Positions 23,470 to 34,664 of a DNA stretch of 64,000 bases are shown here, piece by piece. Position numbers and translations under genes: made by a program. The notes beneath the pieces are model-generated. The model saw only the letters and a list, made by a program, of their open reading frames with translations, was not told the DNA's origin and did not search any database. Origin of the DNA: Rhizophagus irregularis (taxonomy: Eukaryota; Glomeromycota; Glomeromycetes; Glomerales; Glomeraceae); contig NC_089441.1 of the NCBI RefSeq assembly GCF_026210795.1, positions 2,232,001-2,296,000 of the forward strand, given 5' to 3'. Every line of letters starts with the position of its first letter. The stretch's first letter is position 1.

Positions 23470-25642
23470 TTATTTTTCTTTTTTCTTTTTCTTTTTATTT
23501 TTTTGATTAACATTTGATTTTCTTTTTTTTTGATTATTATTATTGTTATTTATATGAATAAAAGATTCAGGAAATAAATCGTTATGTGTGAAAAATACTA
23601 ATGAATGCCTAATACCAGAACATGGAAGATTTCCATGTACTAATAAATTAGACCTAAATGCTAAAATATTTCCAGGTTTTAATTTTATACGTATATTAAG
23701 TTGTGGAAATATTAAATCACCACCTTTCCATTCACCTAATGGTACAAGCCAACAAAAACCATATTTATCATCATCACGATCTATATGATATCCACAGATA
23801 GTATTGAAATTTACAGCACACATTATTCCAAATACCTTAAATAATTTTTTAACCTAGGAATTTATAATAAACCAAGAATTAAGTATTTAATTTATGAAAA
23901 TAATGATATTTTTTTTAATTATTTACCTGCGGTGGAAAGCAAAGATTACTTAAATTTCTATACATTGATGGATAATAAAATTCCATTATATTTGCTATAT
24001 AATCTGCCACCTCATTAATTTCATATATATAGCATTTTGTCAACGCAACTATTAAATATTATAAAATAGTAATGTTTAAAATGCCAAATTATTATATAAA
24101 AAAATCAAATAAAAACGAACAAAAACATACCAAGAATGATTAAAATATTCATCATTCTTAACTTTACACATATAATCCTGGGACATTTATTATTGCTTCG
24201 AAAAATCCCAAAGTGCTGTGTAAAGGGTTGTGTTCCCAAATCTGATAGAACTTTTGATTAGTTTAATTAATTTAACGAAATAGCACATAAGTAATAATGT
24301 ATTGTATTTTACCTGGAGATTCATAATTAAAACCTTTAAATTTTGGTGGATCATGGTTGAAATCATTGTGAATATGAGTCCAATATGATTGAACAGCATG
24401 ATCTGCATTTATAATCAGCTGCTCTTTTTCTTTTGGAACTTCAAATAGACGAAATAAAGTTGCTTTGTTCTCATCTATACAATAATTACCTAAATATGAT
24501 AGTAGTTAATTTAATGTAACAAATTCAAATACAAATTTAATTAATATATATATACCTTCAATTATTTTAAAATTAGATAAATCATAATGCATAGAAAAGA
24601 ATCCACCGTTTTAAGATCTTTATTTTTTCTCCAATCTGATTTATAACAACTGGTGGATATTCTTTTAAATCCAAATTGATATCATTTGGATTATTTTCTT
24701 TATATTCTTTTATATTCTTTATATAACAGGTTATTATTTTTTTTTTATCGACTTTTTTTAATAGTTTTTTGTTTTTATGTTCCTGGTGTAATGATAATGC
24801 TGGCTGTGAGGGCTGTGATGATGATGATGACGATGCTTCTGGGTGATACCGCTCCTGATAATCGACAAATCCAAATTCATCTGCATATTTTAATAATATA
24901 TCATTTAATTTGCTTTTGAAGGAGGGAAATAAATTTCTACTTTTCCTTTCCTTATTTTTCACATAAGAATAATTATCAGATGTTGATAATCCATTGGATA
25001 TATTATTAACTGATACATACACTTCATCAATATATTTATTATATTCATATAGGACTACTTTATGTAATTTATATAATTGAAGATGATCTTTTGGAATTAC
25101 GAGTAATGACTGCAACAACGTAGGCGGCATGATATTTTCAGCAAGATCAACAATTTTTTTTTTAGTTTATCAATGTCTTCGTGAACTTTTTTTGATTTAT
25201 TATTTGTGGTGGTAGTGATGGTACTGCTTGTGCTGTTGCTGCTAGTGGTAGTAGTAGTGGTGGTGGCGGTGGTGGTGCTTGTGCTATTGCTGCTAGTGGT
25301 GGTAGTAGTGGTGGCGGTGGTGGTGCTTGTGCTCGTGGTGATGTTATTTTTTAATTTTATTAATTTAGAATTAATTTCCTCCTCCAAATTCTGAACTTTG
25401 GAGCTAAATTCTTTTAATTTATTAAAGGTCTCAAAGTCAACAACATCATCGATCTGATTTTGGTGAACAGATATCAGATCCTTTTCACATCTTAAACTAG
25501 CACATCCTGATGAATCCTTATATAACTTAAAATCATCATCATTCAATTTTCTTGTATTTCCCTGGGTAAATAATGTCTCTCTTAATGTTCTGGAAATTGT
25601 AGGCTTTATTATATTATTAAGAAAAGAAATAATTAGTGACAT
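23470..25642 (-). pseudogene. 2OG-Fe(II) dioxygenase gene, multi-exon, frameshifted
   Basis: Five exons can be read on the minus strand: 25642-24556, 24489-24313, about 24250-24130, 24048-23927 and 23835-23470, with GT..AG borders and compatible phases at most joins. The N-terminal exon has a Ser/Thr-rich tract and a basic linker. The last exon is the catalytic double-stranded beta-helix: GYHIDRDD (HxD iron ligands), GFCWLVPLGEWKGGDLIFPQ, KPGNILAFRS, LLVHGN (distal His), GIRHSLVFFTHND (the 2OG-binding Arg), then a Lys-rich tail. The motif order fits the fungal TET/JBP-like or prolyl-hydroxylase-like branch; substrate cannot be told. Three indels break it: an A10 run near 25155, an AAAA run near 24612, and a missing dinucleotide near 24171. 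All lie in simple sequence, so assembly error is possible. It sits between the inverted-repeat arms. Confidence 0.65.
25206..25345 (-). repeat. Trinucleotide tract encoding poly-Thr/Ser
   Basis: Imperfect GTG/GTA/GCT repeats, complementary to ACC/ACT/AGC codons, lie inside the first exon of the dioxygenase gene and encode about 45 Thr, Ser, Ala and Asn residues. A block of about 50 bases is duplicated in tandem (TTTTTTSSNSTSTTTA appears twice). It is a probable source of length variation between alleles. The valine-rich frame on the plus strand is a shadow. Confidence 0.75.
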
Positions 25643-25854
25643 TCAATTTAATAGTTTGATACTAGTATTACATTGATCCATTTTTAAAAATATATTATGT
25701 TTTTGAATAATACTACTTGTCTATAAATAAGTCGGACTTCAAAGTATTACTCTCCACACCGAGAAAATATAGGATACAAAGCTCCATGTATCTTCCCATA
25801 AATAGATTTTTAAAAATGATGTTAAAAACAATTAATTAAAAAATATTTATATAC

Positions 25855-25968
25855 CGTAAAAGTTTGTTTGTTGCTGTTATCTCTAACAACAACTCTAGCA
25901 ACTTGTGCACTTCTTGTTGTGCTTGGACTTACGGATTGTTGTGATCTTGATAAGCAGCTCATTATCAT
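25855..25968 (-). CDS. Possible first exon of a small gene
   Basis: Minus-strand ATG at 25968 opens 38 codons (MIMSCLSRSQQSVSPSTT then RSAQVARVVVRDNSNKQTFT) ending exactly at a GTATAT donor. Downstream, 25780-25700 hol​ds a clean short frame (MELCILYFLGVESNTLKSDL). It may be a separate small gene or an upstream exon of the dioxygenase gene, whose own ATG at 25642 has a stop just before it. Evidence is limited to the open frame plus the donor. Confidence 0.25.
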
Positions 25969-26078
25969 AAATTATAAAAATGTGATAAAAAAAGAAGAGA
26001 AAAATCGAGAGGTATTTATAAGATTGATGAATCATACCACAAATTTTGCCTTATACAATATCGTATTAAATCAAACTA

Positions 26079-26275
26079 ATTCATGTGATGATCTATAATT
26101 AAGATTTAACTAAGCCATACATATCTAAGCCTTTAGCTTAATTATTCATTATGGGGCTTAAAAAAAAGGTTAGGTATCGGAAAAACTCATACTGAAGCCA
26201 CAAATTTAACAATGGTAATTCATGTGATGATCCAGATTTAATAAGCCATATATAAGCCTTATTTGTAATTAATGT
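26079..26275. repeat. Pair of short direct repeats
   Basis: TAATTCATGTGATGATC followed by an AGATTTAA and AAGCCATA block occurs at about 26079-26140 and again at 26217-26270, separated by about 80 bases. Too short to classify. Confidence 0.5.
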
Positions 26276-27013
26276 AAACCTTTAATTGTGTAATTTAAGT
26301 AGTTTGTGTAATTTCAGTTTGTTATATATTTGCAAATATACTTTTTTTCTATTTTCTTTTAGTCTTATTTTATAATGCTTGTATAATAATAAATAATAAA
26401 ATTGTTCAGTGTCATAATTATGTAGTATAATTACAAAAAAGTTAAAAAAAGTTCGTATTAAAAAATTTGAAACCATATATAGTCTCTAGAGTTAAACTGA
26501 CGGCATCAATAACGACCGCCTACACGGATCATTTCAGCCCCATAAAGTTTTTTAGAAATTGATCACATGTCTGAATTCTTCAAGAGTAAAAAACTAGAAT
26601 TATATTGTTATTTTAACGTTATTGTTTAATTCATAGTAGTTTCAGAATGCTTTGATGTTAAATTTAAACGAATCAGGTAAAATAATTTATTTAAAGTAAT
26701 TTATTATTTTATTAATAATGGTTTTCTTGTCTAATTTTATTTAATTATTTTAAATAATAGATCTCAATAAAATTAATCGGATTTTTTCGAAAATAGTCAG
26801 AGTATTATTTAATAAATTTTAGTATTTAAAAAATTTTATTAGCTTAGATTTAATATTATATCTTAGCGGAAATTTTTATGGCAGGTTCTTGAGATTCGAG
26901 ACATTTAAAGATTTTTTTCTAGAAATAGTATTCCGTCTGTTGAAACAAGTAATATTTCAATTTAGGTAAACGCGGTAAGATAATATTATTTATTAATTAA
27001 AGCTTTAATTTGC

Positions 27014-27157
27014 GATCCACGAGTCAACTGCAAACGATCTGCAGAAAATGGGAATCTGGCGTGGCGTCAAATAAAAGTAAAAATATGTTGTTGGTATTGA
27101 AAAAATTACTAACTAATGATCGACATAAATTAATTTTTTACAGTTGACTCACGGATC
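27014..27157. mobile_element. 144 bp MITE-like inverted repeat
   Basis: GATCCACGAGTCAACTG at 27014-27030 is mirrored by CAGTTGACTCACGGATC at 27141-27157 with one mismatch. The interior has a GC-richer core (GAATCTGGCGTGGCGTCAAA). It sits just inside the right inverted-repeat arm. A target duplication is not clear. Confidence 0.5.
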
Positions 27158-27284
27158 ACTGACGAATTAAAATTTTTTTTAATATTGGATTTAATATAAA
27201 AAAAAATGAATTAACTATCATACCATTATATTATATGAATATACTTAACAGTTAATGTTAACGATAATGTACTTTTTAAAGAAT

Positions 27285-27985
27285 ATGAAATGAAATTGGA
27301 ATTTTGACCGTTCTTTATGTTGAATTCAGTTACATAGGTAGCATCTTCACTTAATATTTCAAATATTATAAATACTTTAATATGAAAATTAAATGTAATC
27401 ATTGAACAAAAAAAAAATCATCATATCCCTTTAATTTAATCAAATTCACCATATACTACGGATTTCCTTTATTATAGTTATAAAGAATAAGAGAGTGGTA
27501 ATTAACGATATTACACACAGTGAAAAGTGCTTTCGACAGAATATCTTCACGCGATTGTCGAATATCATTGAAATTATAGAAAAGCCTGATTGCCGATGGA
27601 TAATAGTGTTTCTGACCTTAACTAAAAAATGATTAAGCTCGTTTCATATCATATGAAAAAATATATCAATAACGCTGTTAAAATAGTGACATTTAAAGCT
27701 TTTCGATTCTTTATAGCAAATTGTTAATTGCCGACTAGGAAATAAAGTTAAATTATTCATATCAAGAGAGGGAAATAATGAAAGTGGAAAAATATATCAT
27801 ATCTTTTCAGTTCATCACCGTGCTGTTTTTACATCACTATACAAACATTATTAACAGTACACTTTAATACGTTTCATTTGATAATTAGCGTCTATTTATT
27901 AAAATTTAATACTGTATACTGCAAATTAACGAATAAATTTTTTATACATATAAAAAGTTATAATGAATAATATGTATAAGCTATA
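27285..27985 (-). repeat. Right arm of the long inverted repeat
   Basis: Reverse-complement partner of 20385-21045. Differences are mostly single-base changes and indels of 10-30 bases (for example, extra sequence near 27640-27670 and near 27790). Similarity ends abruptly at the inner boundary, near CATTTCATATTCTTTAAA, and at the outer boundary near 27985. Confidence 0.8.
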
Positions 27986-28556
27986 CCCTATTATTTATAT
28001 TATATTATAGAATAAAATAATAATATTTTTTTTTAAAAAAAAATAAAGAAAAAAATATTAATATATTGATATGTATACAAAATATTTCATAAAATATTCC
28101 CTATAGGATCACACTAGTTCTGTTTGACCGATAATTTCATATATTAGTTTATAAGATAATCAAATTTCAAGAGAAAGAAGAAATAAACAGTACTTGTACA
28201 TAACTATAATCCGACTAAATTAATAGCAGATAAAATAATAAAAAATCGACGTAACCGCTTATTGCGTTATATCAGTATGAGCCAATAATAATACATATTG
28301 AATTGAGCCTAAGATAAACATTTTTACTATTTTGGAGTGACTAATCTGACTGCTGCCCTCTATAAAAAATTTTCTGAAAAAAAACTCCGATGAATGTTAG
28401 AAAAAGAAAAATCAAAAATCAAGCTAAAATGCAAAGAAAATATTTTATTTATTCCCTATTTTTTTTTGTAAAAAAACAGATGAGAAAGCACGTCAAATTA
28501 TTAAATTTGCGGATGAATCAATTTTTATTTATTACTATCATTATCAATTTCTCATA

Positions 28557-28827
28557 CAGTAAATGTATCATATTCACCGAGTTTTCCAGAAATTACGTTT
28601 TACAGGGTTAGTTTAATTAGTATTTCTATTTATGAATAATAGTTAATGATCCTGAACTCGGTTCACGAACTCCTCACGTGTTATTAGTACCTAAGTCTCA
28701 TTCTTTGACAAATCAAAAATCCGTAAAACTGCCGATCCATTTTTCCAAGAAATCTCCAGGACCAGCAGTCTCGGAAAAGTGCCAAGAAATTTTTTATTAA
28801 CAGTGAATAAAATGAATTAATTAGTCT
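28557..28827. repeat. Dispersed repeat D, copy 2
   Basis: Same orientation as copy 1 (19732-19925). The segment contains TTTTACAGGGTTA at 28598-28610, which matches the terminal motif of the CCCTGTAAA MITEs, and a CACGTG hexamer at 28675-28680 in the part missing from copy 1. Its right end abuts the stop codon of the zinc-finger relic on the minus strand. Confidence 0.7.
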
Positions 28828-29225
28828 TCTAATACATAGTCAATCCTATGAATTGCTATTTGAAACGTATAAAGTACTTTATAAGCTTTCATTATATTTT
28901 TCTTGATTGTACGATCACTGAAAAAATCATCATCATCAAAAAGTGATTTACTTTCTTCGGTTTCGTTCTCATTTTCATCGTTTTCAAATTCATAATAGTC
29001 TTGATCATTATCATAATCATAACCGTCTATCATATCTCCAGAAGATTCTGTGATATTTTTATTGTCTACTAAAATATTGTGTCTAGTAAGATCATTATTT
29101 ACATGATCATTTTTACTTTCGAACGTTTTGTCACATACGACACACCACTTTTCTTTCCCTAAATTGAGATTTTTGTCGATATTAATAGAATTAGTTTCAT
29201 CAGATTTACAAAGTAATCCTTATAC
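28821..29225 (-). pseudogene. Zinc-finger relic with acidic C-terminus
   Basis: The minus-strand frame reads GLLCKSDETNSINIDKN, then EKWCVVCDKTFESKNDHVNN and DLTRHNILVD, then a very acidic stretch (DGYDYDNDQDYYEFENDENE) and IMKAYKVLYTFQIAIHRIDY to a stop at 28821. C-x2-C followed by histidines about 10 and 18 residues later resembles a degenerate C2H2 finger. Upstream, STLKLLNDDDIHVIVQ (about 29270-29230) is joined by a 7-base GTATAAG that throws the frame out. The coding end touches repeat D copy 2, so this could be the 3' part of a protein encoded by a DNA transposon. I cannot name it. Confidence 0.45.
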
Positions 29226-29934
29226 CTTGAACAATAACGTGGATATCATCATCGTTAAGCAACTTTAAAGTGCTGATTCATCTGTTAAATGGAAAAGAAT
29301 TAGAAAATCCCGCATCAAAGATTATAAAAGCATTGAAGTTGCTCAAATCTCGTATCGTTTCGGGAAACTTGCACTGCCCATAACTTAGTAGTACCAATAG
29401 TACCAATGGACAATATTCTGAAATATACCCTTTGCTTCTTTCAGGGTCGCTTTCTTAAACCCATAGACACTTTTGTGTTTTCTGACAACGACCACGAACT
29501 GGCTCTCAATTCATAGGGTTGCCCATAATAAAATAATATACGTATTTAGAAAACAATTTCAAATGTATGATCAACCTGCTATACGCCAAAGCATTTGTCA
29601 AAAATATCATTTCATATGAAAACCTCACTTACCTTAGTCTCTTGATTTCATAACTCCTCAGAGTTAAAAGGAAAATATGAATCGAGAAAGATCAATTGAT
29701 CTCACGGAAAATGCCGTATGATGGCGCCATATCTGAAGGACTATATTGTTTCTCACTTTAGCATAATTGAGTTGTCATTTCTTTCGCTACTGATAAAACT
29801 TATAACAACTAAGCCACCGAGTCTATTTTATTAGTCGAGGTTTTTACAAGTATATACATGTATGTACCCTCAAAAAACTTTCAACTTCTTTTTTAACTTA
29901 CATTTGTTCACTCTTATTACTAGTAATCATCGAA

Positions 29935-30152
29935 ATGGCACAGTCGTTCAATTGTTTATTTTTAAATCCTGATGTTTTAATTCCAGTTTCCTTTTTCAAT
30001 GACAATATTGGAAAATTCACCATGTTTAGTCAGCAAGGTGTTTCAACAACAAAAAGCCTATTCACCAGAGTGGAGCATTGCATCGTTGGATACGAGGATT
30101 GTCGTTTTAGACGTGGATGAGTTTCTCTCTCAGTTCAGCGAATTTTTTACAA
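29935..30152 (+). pseudogene. Possible N-terminal coding fragment (Crinkler-like start)
   Basis: ATG at 29935 opens MAQSFNCLFLNPDVLIPVSF, which resembles the start of fungal Crinkler-type proteins (S-F-N-C-L-x-L). After a shift the text becomes VFQQQKAYSPEWSIASLDTR and VVLDVDEFLSQFSEFFTS, and is then cut by a MITE at 30153. Resemblance to Crinklers rests on the first residues only. Confidence 0.25.
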
Positions 30153-30309
30153 GCCTTATAAAAAATTTTATCCGTTATTTCTGTAAAAACACCGTAAAAA
30201 TGAGCCTTTCCCGAATCTATTCACGGAAAATGTAGATAATTCGATAAATTCCGTTATATGTATAAGGTTATTAATGGAATATGAAAAACGGATCGACTTT
30301 TTTACAGGG
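30153..30309. mobile_element. 157 bp MITE, CCCTGTAAA family, copy 1
   Basis: Left end GCCTTATAAAAAATTTTATC pairs with the complement of the right end ...TTTTTTACAGGG (30298-30309). The internal text CTGTAAAAA...CCGTAAAAATGAGCC and TCACGGAAAATGTA is shared with the copy at 32456-32634. It interrupts a possible coding fragment at 29935. Confidence 0.6.
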
Positions 30310-30329
30310 TTGTTGAAACGAGCAGTGCT

Positions 30330-31103
30330 AAAATTTTGGTTCGTTAAAGAAGAAACTGCCTTGGAATTATTTGAATATGGGTCGCACTATTGCATAAAAG
30401 CGATGTTAAATTACAGATTAGTGAACCCTTTGTAATAAATAGAGTCTGCATTGCGATATTTTAGATATTTTAAGAAGTATACCGATATTTCTTTGTATAT
30501 GATTTTGACCAAATGTCTAATATGGATTTCTTCCCATCTAGTATGAGAATATATATTGTGGGAGAGAATCTTATTTCCAGTGCAATCATGAAGCTTTTCC
30601 AAGACGAAGATGTTCATGATATATTTAAAAAACCGCTTATATACAACAATTGAAAGATTTATGAACCACCTAATGGCAAACCCTATATTCTATCAACGCA
30701 TAGTACTACTGGTTATAATCTACCAAATTTTTTGGAAAATCCCATTTCTCCTTTTCTTTTATCCGGAATCTCAAGCAGGACCAGATGTAGTAACAGTAGT
30801 ATCCGGATGATTCGGATAAGAAGTATGTATGTTGTCATTTATGTCATATATACAGATAATTTATATTAATAAAGTATTGTATTTGATTTTAGATATCTTG
30901 TCTTAATTCAAGCTAAGTTTTGAGAAAAAAATGAAGGCGATGATCTATTAACTGCCAAAAAATGGCGGTATTTTTTGTATTTCATCAGTTATCCTGCTAC
31001 AGTGAAATTACAAGAGGAAATGGAAGTTGAGGAAATGGAAGTTGATAGGGATAATGCGGTAGAAGAATGGATTGCAAGTAATTGTGGACAAAAAACATAT
31101 TGA
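30330..31103 (+). pseudogene. Decayed gene, unknown family
   Basis: Plus-strand segments run KEETALELFEYGSHYCIKAM, (two stops), IESALRYFRYFKK, shift, YRYFFVYDFDQMSNMDFFPS, IYIVGENLISSAIMKLFQDE, DVHDIFKKPLIYNN, TGA, KIYEPPNGKPYILSTHSTTG, NLPNFLENPISPFLLSG. A terminal exon-like piece at about 30967-31103 reads YFLYFISYPATVKLQEEMEV and EEMEVDRDNAVEEWIASNCG before a stop. Several stops and at least one frameshift break it. Family not recognised. Confidence 0.45.
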
Positions 31104-32455
31104 CATGTTCAAGGAGTTAAAGAGACTAAAAAAGAGGCCAATTAGATCTCTTAATTCATCTAATAAGAAGTTAAAATTTTAATATTACTTCAAATCAAAT
31201 TAATAAACGCAAGTTTTTAATGTATTGCATAGATTGATGATGATACATTTATAATGGATTTTTCCTAAAAGTTCCCAATGTTTTTTGTATTTGAATTATT
31301 AATAAAAAACCATCCGGATGAGAATAGCGGAAAGGAACTGCCTTCTTATAGGTTCCATTTAACTTTCATAATCATAATCAACAAGACAAAAAATAAATGT
31401 AATCTTTTATTTTTTTGCAAATATTATAGTATCATAAAAAATCATCAAAACAAAGAAGTTCTTGATATTATAAAGAATGATAAATTCAGTTAAATTCTTG
31501 TAATATTTTTCTCGTAATCTAATGATAAGTAACCTGGAAATTACAATATTCTTTTCATTCATAAACTCCATACACTTATTACCCATCTTAATCAATCCTT
31601 CAGCAAGTATAGTAGTGGACGGACCAAAATATCACTGATCATTCCAATCTTCACTAATGGACTTGACCACCAACTTATTTCTTTATAAATACAATACCAT
31701 TCGTTCTGGCTTCGTATTCATCATTGCACCCTAGTTCCTTTTCAGAAGACATTCTTCTACGTTATTAGTATGAAAAAGTGAAGTATTATTTATTTACGTT
31801 ATTTTAATTAGAAATATTTTCTTCGTGTTCTGACAGGATTGATAAATAGAATACCACAAAAAATATTGTTCACATTGCGAAGTGATACTCTCCAGGTATT
31901 TTCATTCCCAAAAATTCTACATCCCTATAAAAAATTCATTTTTCTAGTTTTTATTCCGAAGAAACTCAGACACGTGATCATTTTTTGAAAAATTATTTAC
32001 AGGGCATGTAGTGGAAGGAGCTCCGCTAAATAGAGAAATCCAATTCTGGACATGAAGTCGTTTCATACTTGACACTAGTACTAGTCTAGTACTACCAATT
32101 GAGAAGTAATGTCAACTATTCGGGATAAACATTCTCCGGGTAAAGAAATAAAATAACTCCGGTATTTTTTTTTTTGTTGATCGATATGAGACTAATGCAA
32201 GGCGATTGCACACAAATTATGGATTAGCATTAATTATTACACGTGCAATAATTTCGAAAAGGTAAGATGTACACAGACAAAGATTAAATTAGTAGATAAG
32301 TCGAAGGAAATGCCCTTCAGGCATTTAATCCAGTATCTTTTTTGTAAACCACCGACAAGTGTAATTATTATAAGAAAAGATTAGGGCGACATTCCAAAGG
32401 AATATGTTAAATACTACTTAGAGCCAAAGTCCATTATAACACCCCTTTGTTCAGT
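31104..32455. other. No gene supported
   Basis: AT-rich sequence with short chance frames. It includes a CACGTG hexamer at 31971-31976, followed by ATCATTTTT, a context shared with 10896 and 42328. Confidence 0.4.
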
Positions 32456-32634
32456 CCCTATAAATTTATCCGTTATTTCTGTAAAAATTCCGTAAAAATG
32501 AGCCTTTCACGGATCTGTTCACGGAAAATGTAAATAATTCGATAAATTCCGCGATATAAGGTTATTAATTCCGGAAATATGAGTTTACAGAAAAAAGACG
32601 GAATATAAAAAACGGATTGACTTTTTTTACAGGG
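32456..32634. mobile_element. 179 bp MITE, CCCTGTAAA family, copy 2
   Basis: Starts CCCTATAAATTTATCCGTTA and ends ...GACTTTTTTTACAGGG; the ends are inverted copies over about 30 bases with mismatches. The trinucleotide AGT flanks both sides (32453-32455 and 32635-32637), a possible 3-base target duplication. The internal sequence matches copy 1 at 30153-30309. Confidence 0.65.
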
Positions 32635-34664
32635 AGTTAGTAAAAGTTACACATAACTATTATCGCTTCTTCGATTTTTTTTGGCACATTACGTAATATA
32701 TAATCTAGCGCTTTGCATAGAAAAAATACATAATCAAAACATCAGCCAGGTGATAACTAAATTGCGATCGCAAAAGTTGCTGACATATATGAAATTGTTG
32801 GATTGAGATAATATCAATTGTTAGTGCTGTATCAATTTTTATCTATCGATTAAGATTCATTCCATTTTTGTAGTCTGAAGAGATGATCAATGGTACGATG
32901 CAATTGAAGTGAAACTGGCTAAAGCAACTTGAATAAGCATGGCCGATCACAAAATAGAGCTAAAATGTATAACGTTTACCTGCATAATGAATACATCACG
33001 AACAAGAAATCTAGTATGAAACCTGAATACGAATAATTGGTGATGATAGGCTTATAAGGTTATTCAGAATTTTTAGTCCCACGACATACCGTAATCATTC
33101 CTGAATATCAATTTATTTAACATTAACGATACTTGCACATTTGTAAAAAAATAGTATGATAATGCTATATTTTTGTGTGAAAACTGGGATTCTATAGGTC
33201 CGTCCCATTTAGGTGATTGCATTTCTTGCTAAAAAAAATTTCCTAAATACGATTCAATGTAAAATTTGTTTTGAGTAGTAATAAAGGATGCTATTAGAAG
33301 TATAATAAACAGATTTGTAGTTTAAAAGATCAAAACTTTTGTTTCAGTGTCATTGGCATTGGTCATGATTCCTGAACCTCAACTATACTGATCGATAATA
33401 ATAATACTATTAATAATGGGATGTTTCGAGCGTACAATTTTTGATAAAATATTTATTTTATTATATTTTCGGGTTGGGACAAATCAATCATAAAGCAATT
33501 TGTGGAGTTGGTCAGTAATTTTAGTTTTTTGGAATTGGAAAGTGAGAGTTACCTTGGGCCAACTTCTCGTTCAAAGCATGGCGATATAACTTTGTCATGA
33601 GCCGCTTAAATTTTACTAATATAACGAAGAATGAATTTTCCGGTTCTATGATGTAGTTGTTTTGATAATACTAAAACTAACAAGTTTGGAATGTCTTTAT
33701 ATTTTTACCAGGGTTAGCAATTATGAACGAAGTGTATGTTTTACAAGAACAATTATGTATAATAATGAAAACAGAAATTTTTTTGGGCTTTCGCTGAAGA
33801 TACTAAAGAGAACAGGTCTTAGTATCGTTTAAGAAATGTACTAATTTGCTTACGATATCATACCCCAACCCTCATATGGGAAAGCCAATTTCTCTTTAAT
33901 ATTCCTTTGGTTCCATACTAGCCCTAGGCGTCAGTCGGCACCTCCAAGGTTGACAATTAACACAGAAAGGATATCTTTACGTAACTTGGCGGTTTCAACT
34001 TACCACAACGATAAAGAAACCAAACGATGGCTACAATCGTATCAATGATGAGTTAAAACTTTGAGCGTGTAATCTGGCTTTGTTCGAGCTGTTCCAATAA
34101 TGATTGTAAAGTATCAAATTTCTATTCAATCAGATCCTCAATAATCCTAAAGATTCCGTGCTGAATGATAGTCATGAAGCGAGCCTTCTAAATATCCTTA
34201 TCCTTATTTTCTTCAAAATTCCATTCGCATAAATATGTTCAGTGAGATATTTTAGGTTTTTTTATTAAACGGTTGAATAATTAAATACATAAATACTAAT
34301 ATTATTTTAAAAAAAAATGTACAAGTAACTAAATAAATCAAACTCTAAAATTTCTGCGTACGGAAGTAAGAACCTGGGGTCCGATCCTTTTTTTCATTTT
34401 AATTTTTTTTTTCTATCATGAACTATTCGTTACTACTACTACTCGAGGAAGAGAAGGAGCGGTTCCAGTCACTAATCTTAAAACACTATTTTCTTCTTTG
34501 CCCGAAAGAGTGGGGATACGGTGGCTTCTATTTGACGATCAGTTGATTGTAGTTTCAGATGTAAATGTACCTTCTCTCTGACTTCTTCTATAGTTCTTAA
34601 TTCATTATTGAGTCATTACTTAAATAATCAGCCATTTCTGGCTTTTTCTTTTTTTAGCTCAGGA
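32635..34664. other. No gene supported
   Basis: One 65-codon plus-strand frame at about 33850-34047 (with LTINTERISLRNLAVSTYHN) is open but isolated. The remainder has no sustained coding text. The stretch lies downstream of the minus-strand gene ending at 34665. Confidence 0.35.

Noticed and set aside
25206-25394. Valine/Leu-rich plus-strand frame
   Set aside because: Shadow of the Thr/Ser-coding trinucleotide tract in the dioxygenase exon on the minus strand.
20385-27985. Full-length LTR retrotransposon
   Set aside because: The two repeats are inverted, not direct, and no gag, protease, RT or integrase text lies between them.
31278-31595. Two opposite-strand frames of 60-70 codons
   Set aside because: They overlap each other and lack protein-like or splice support.
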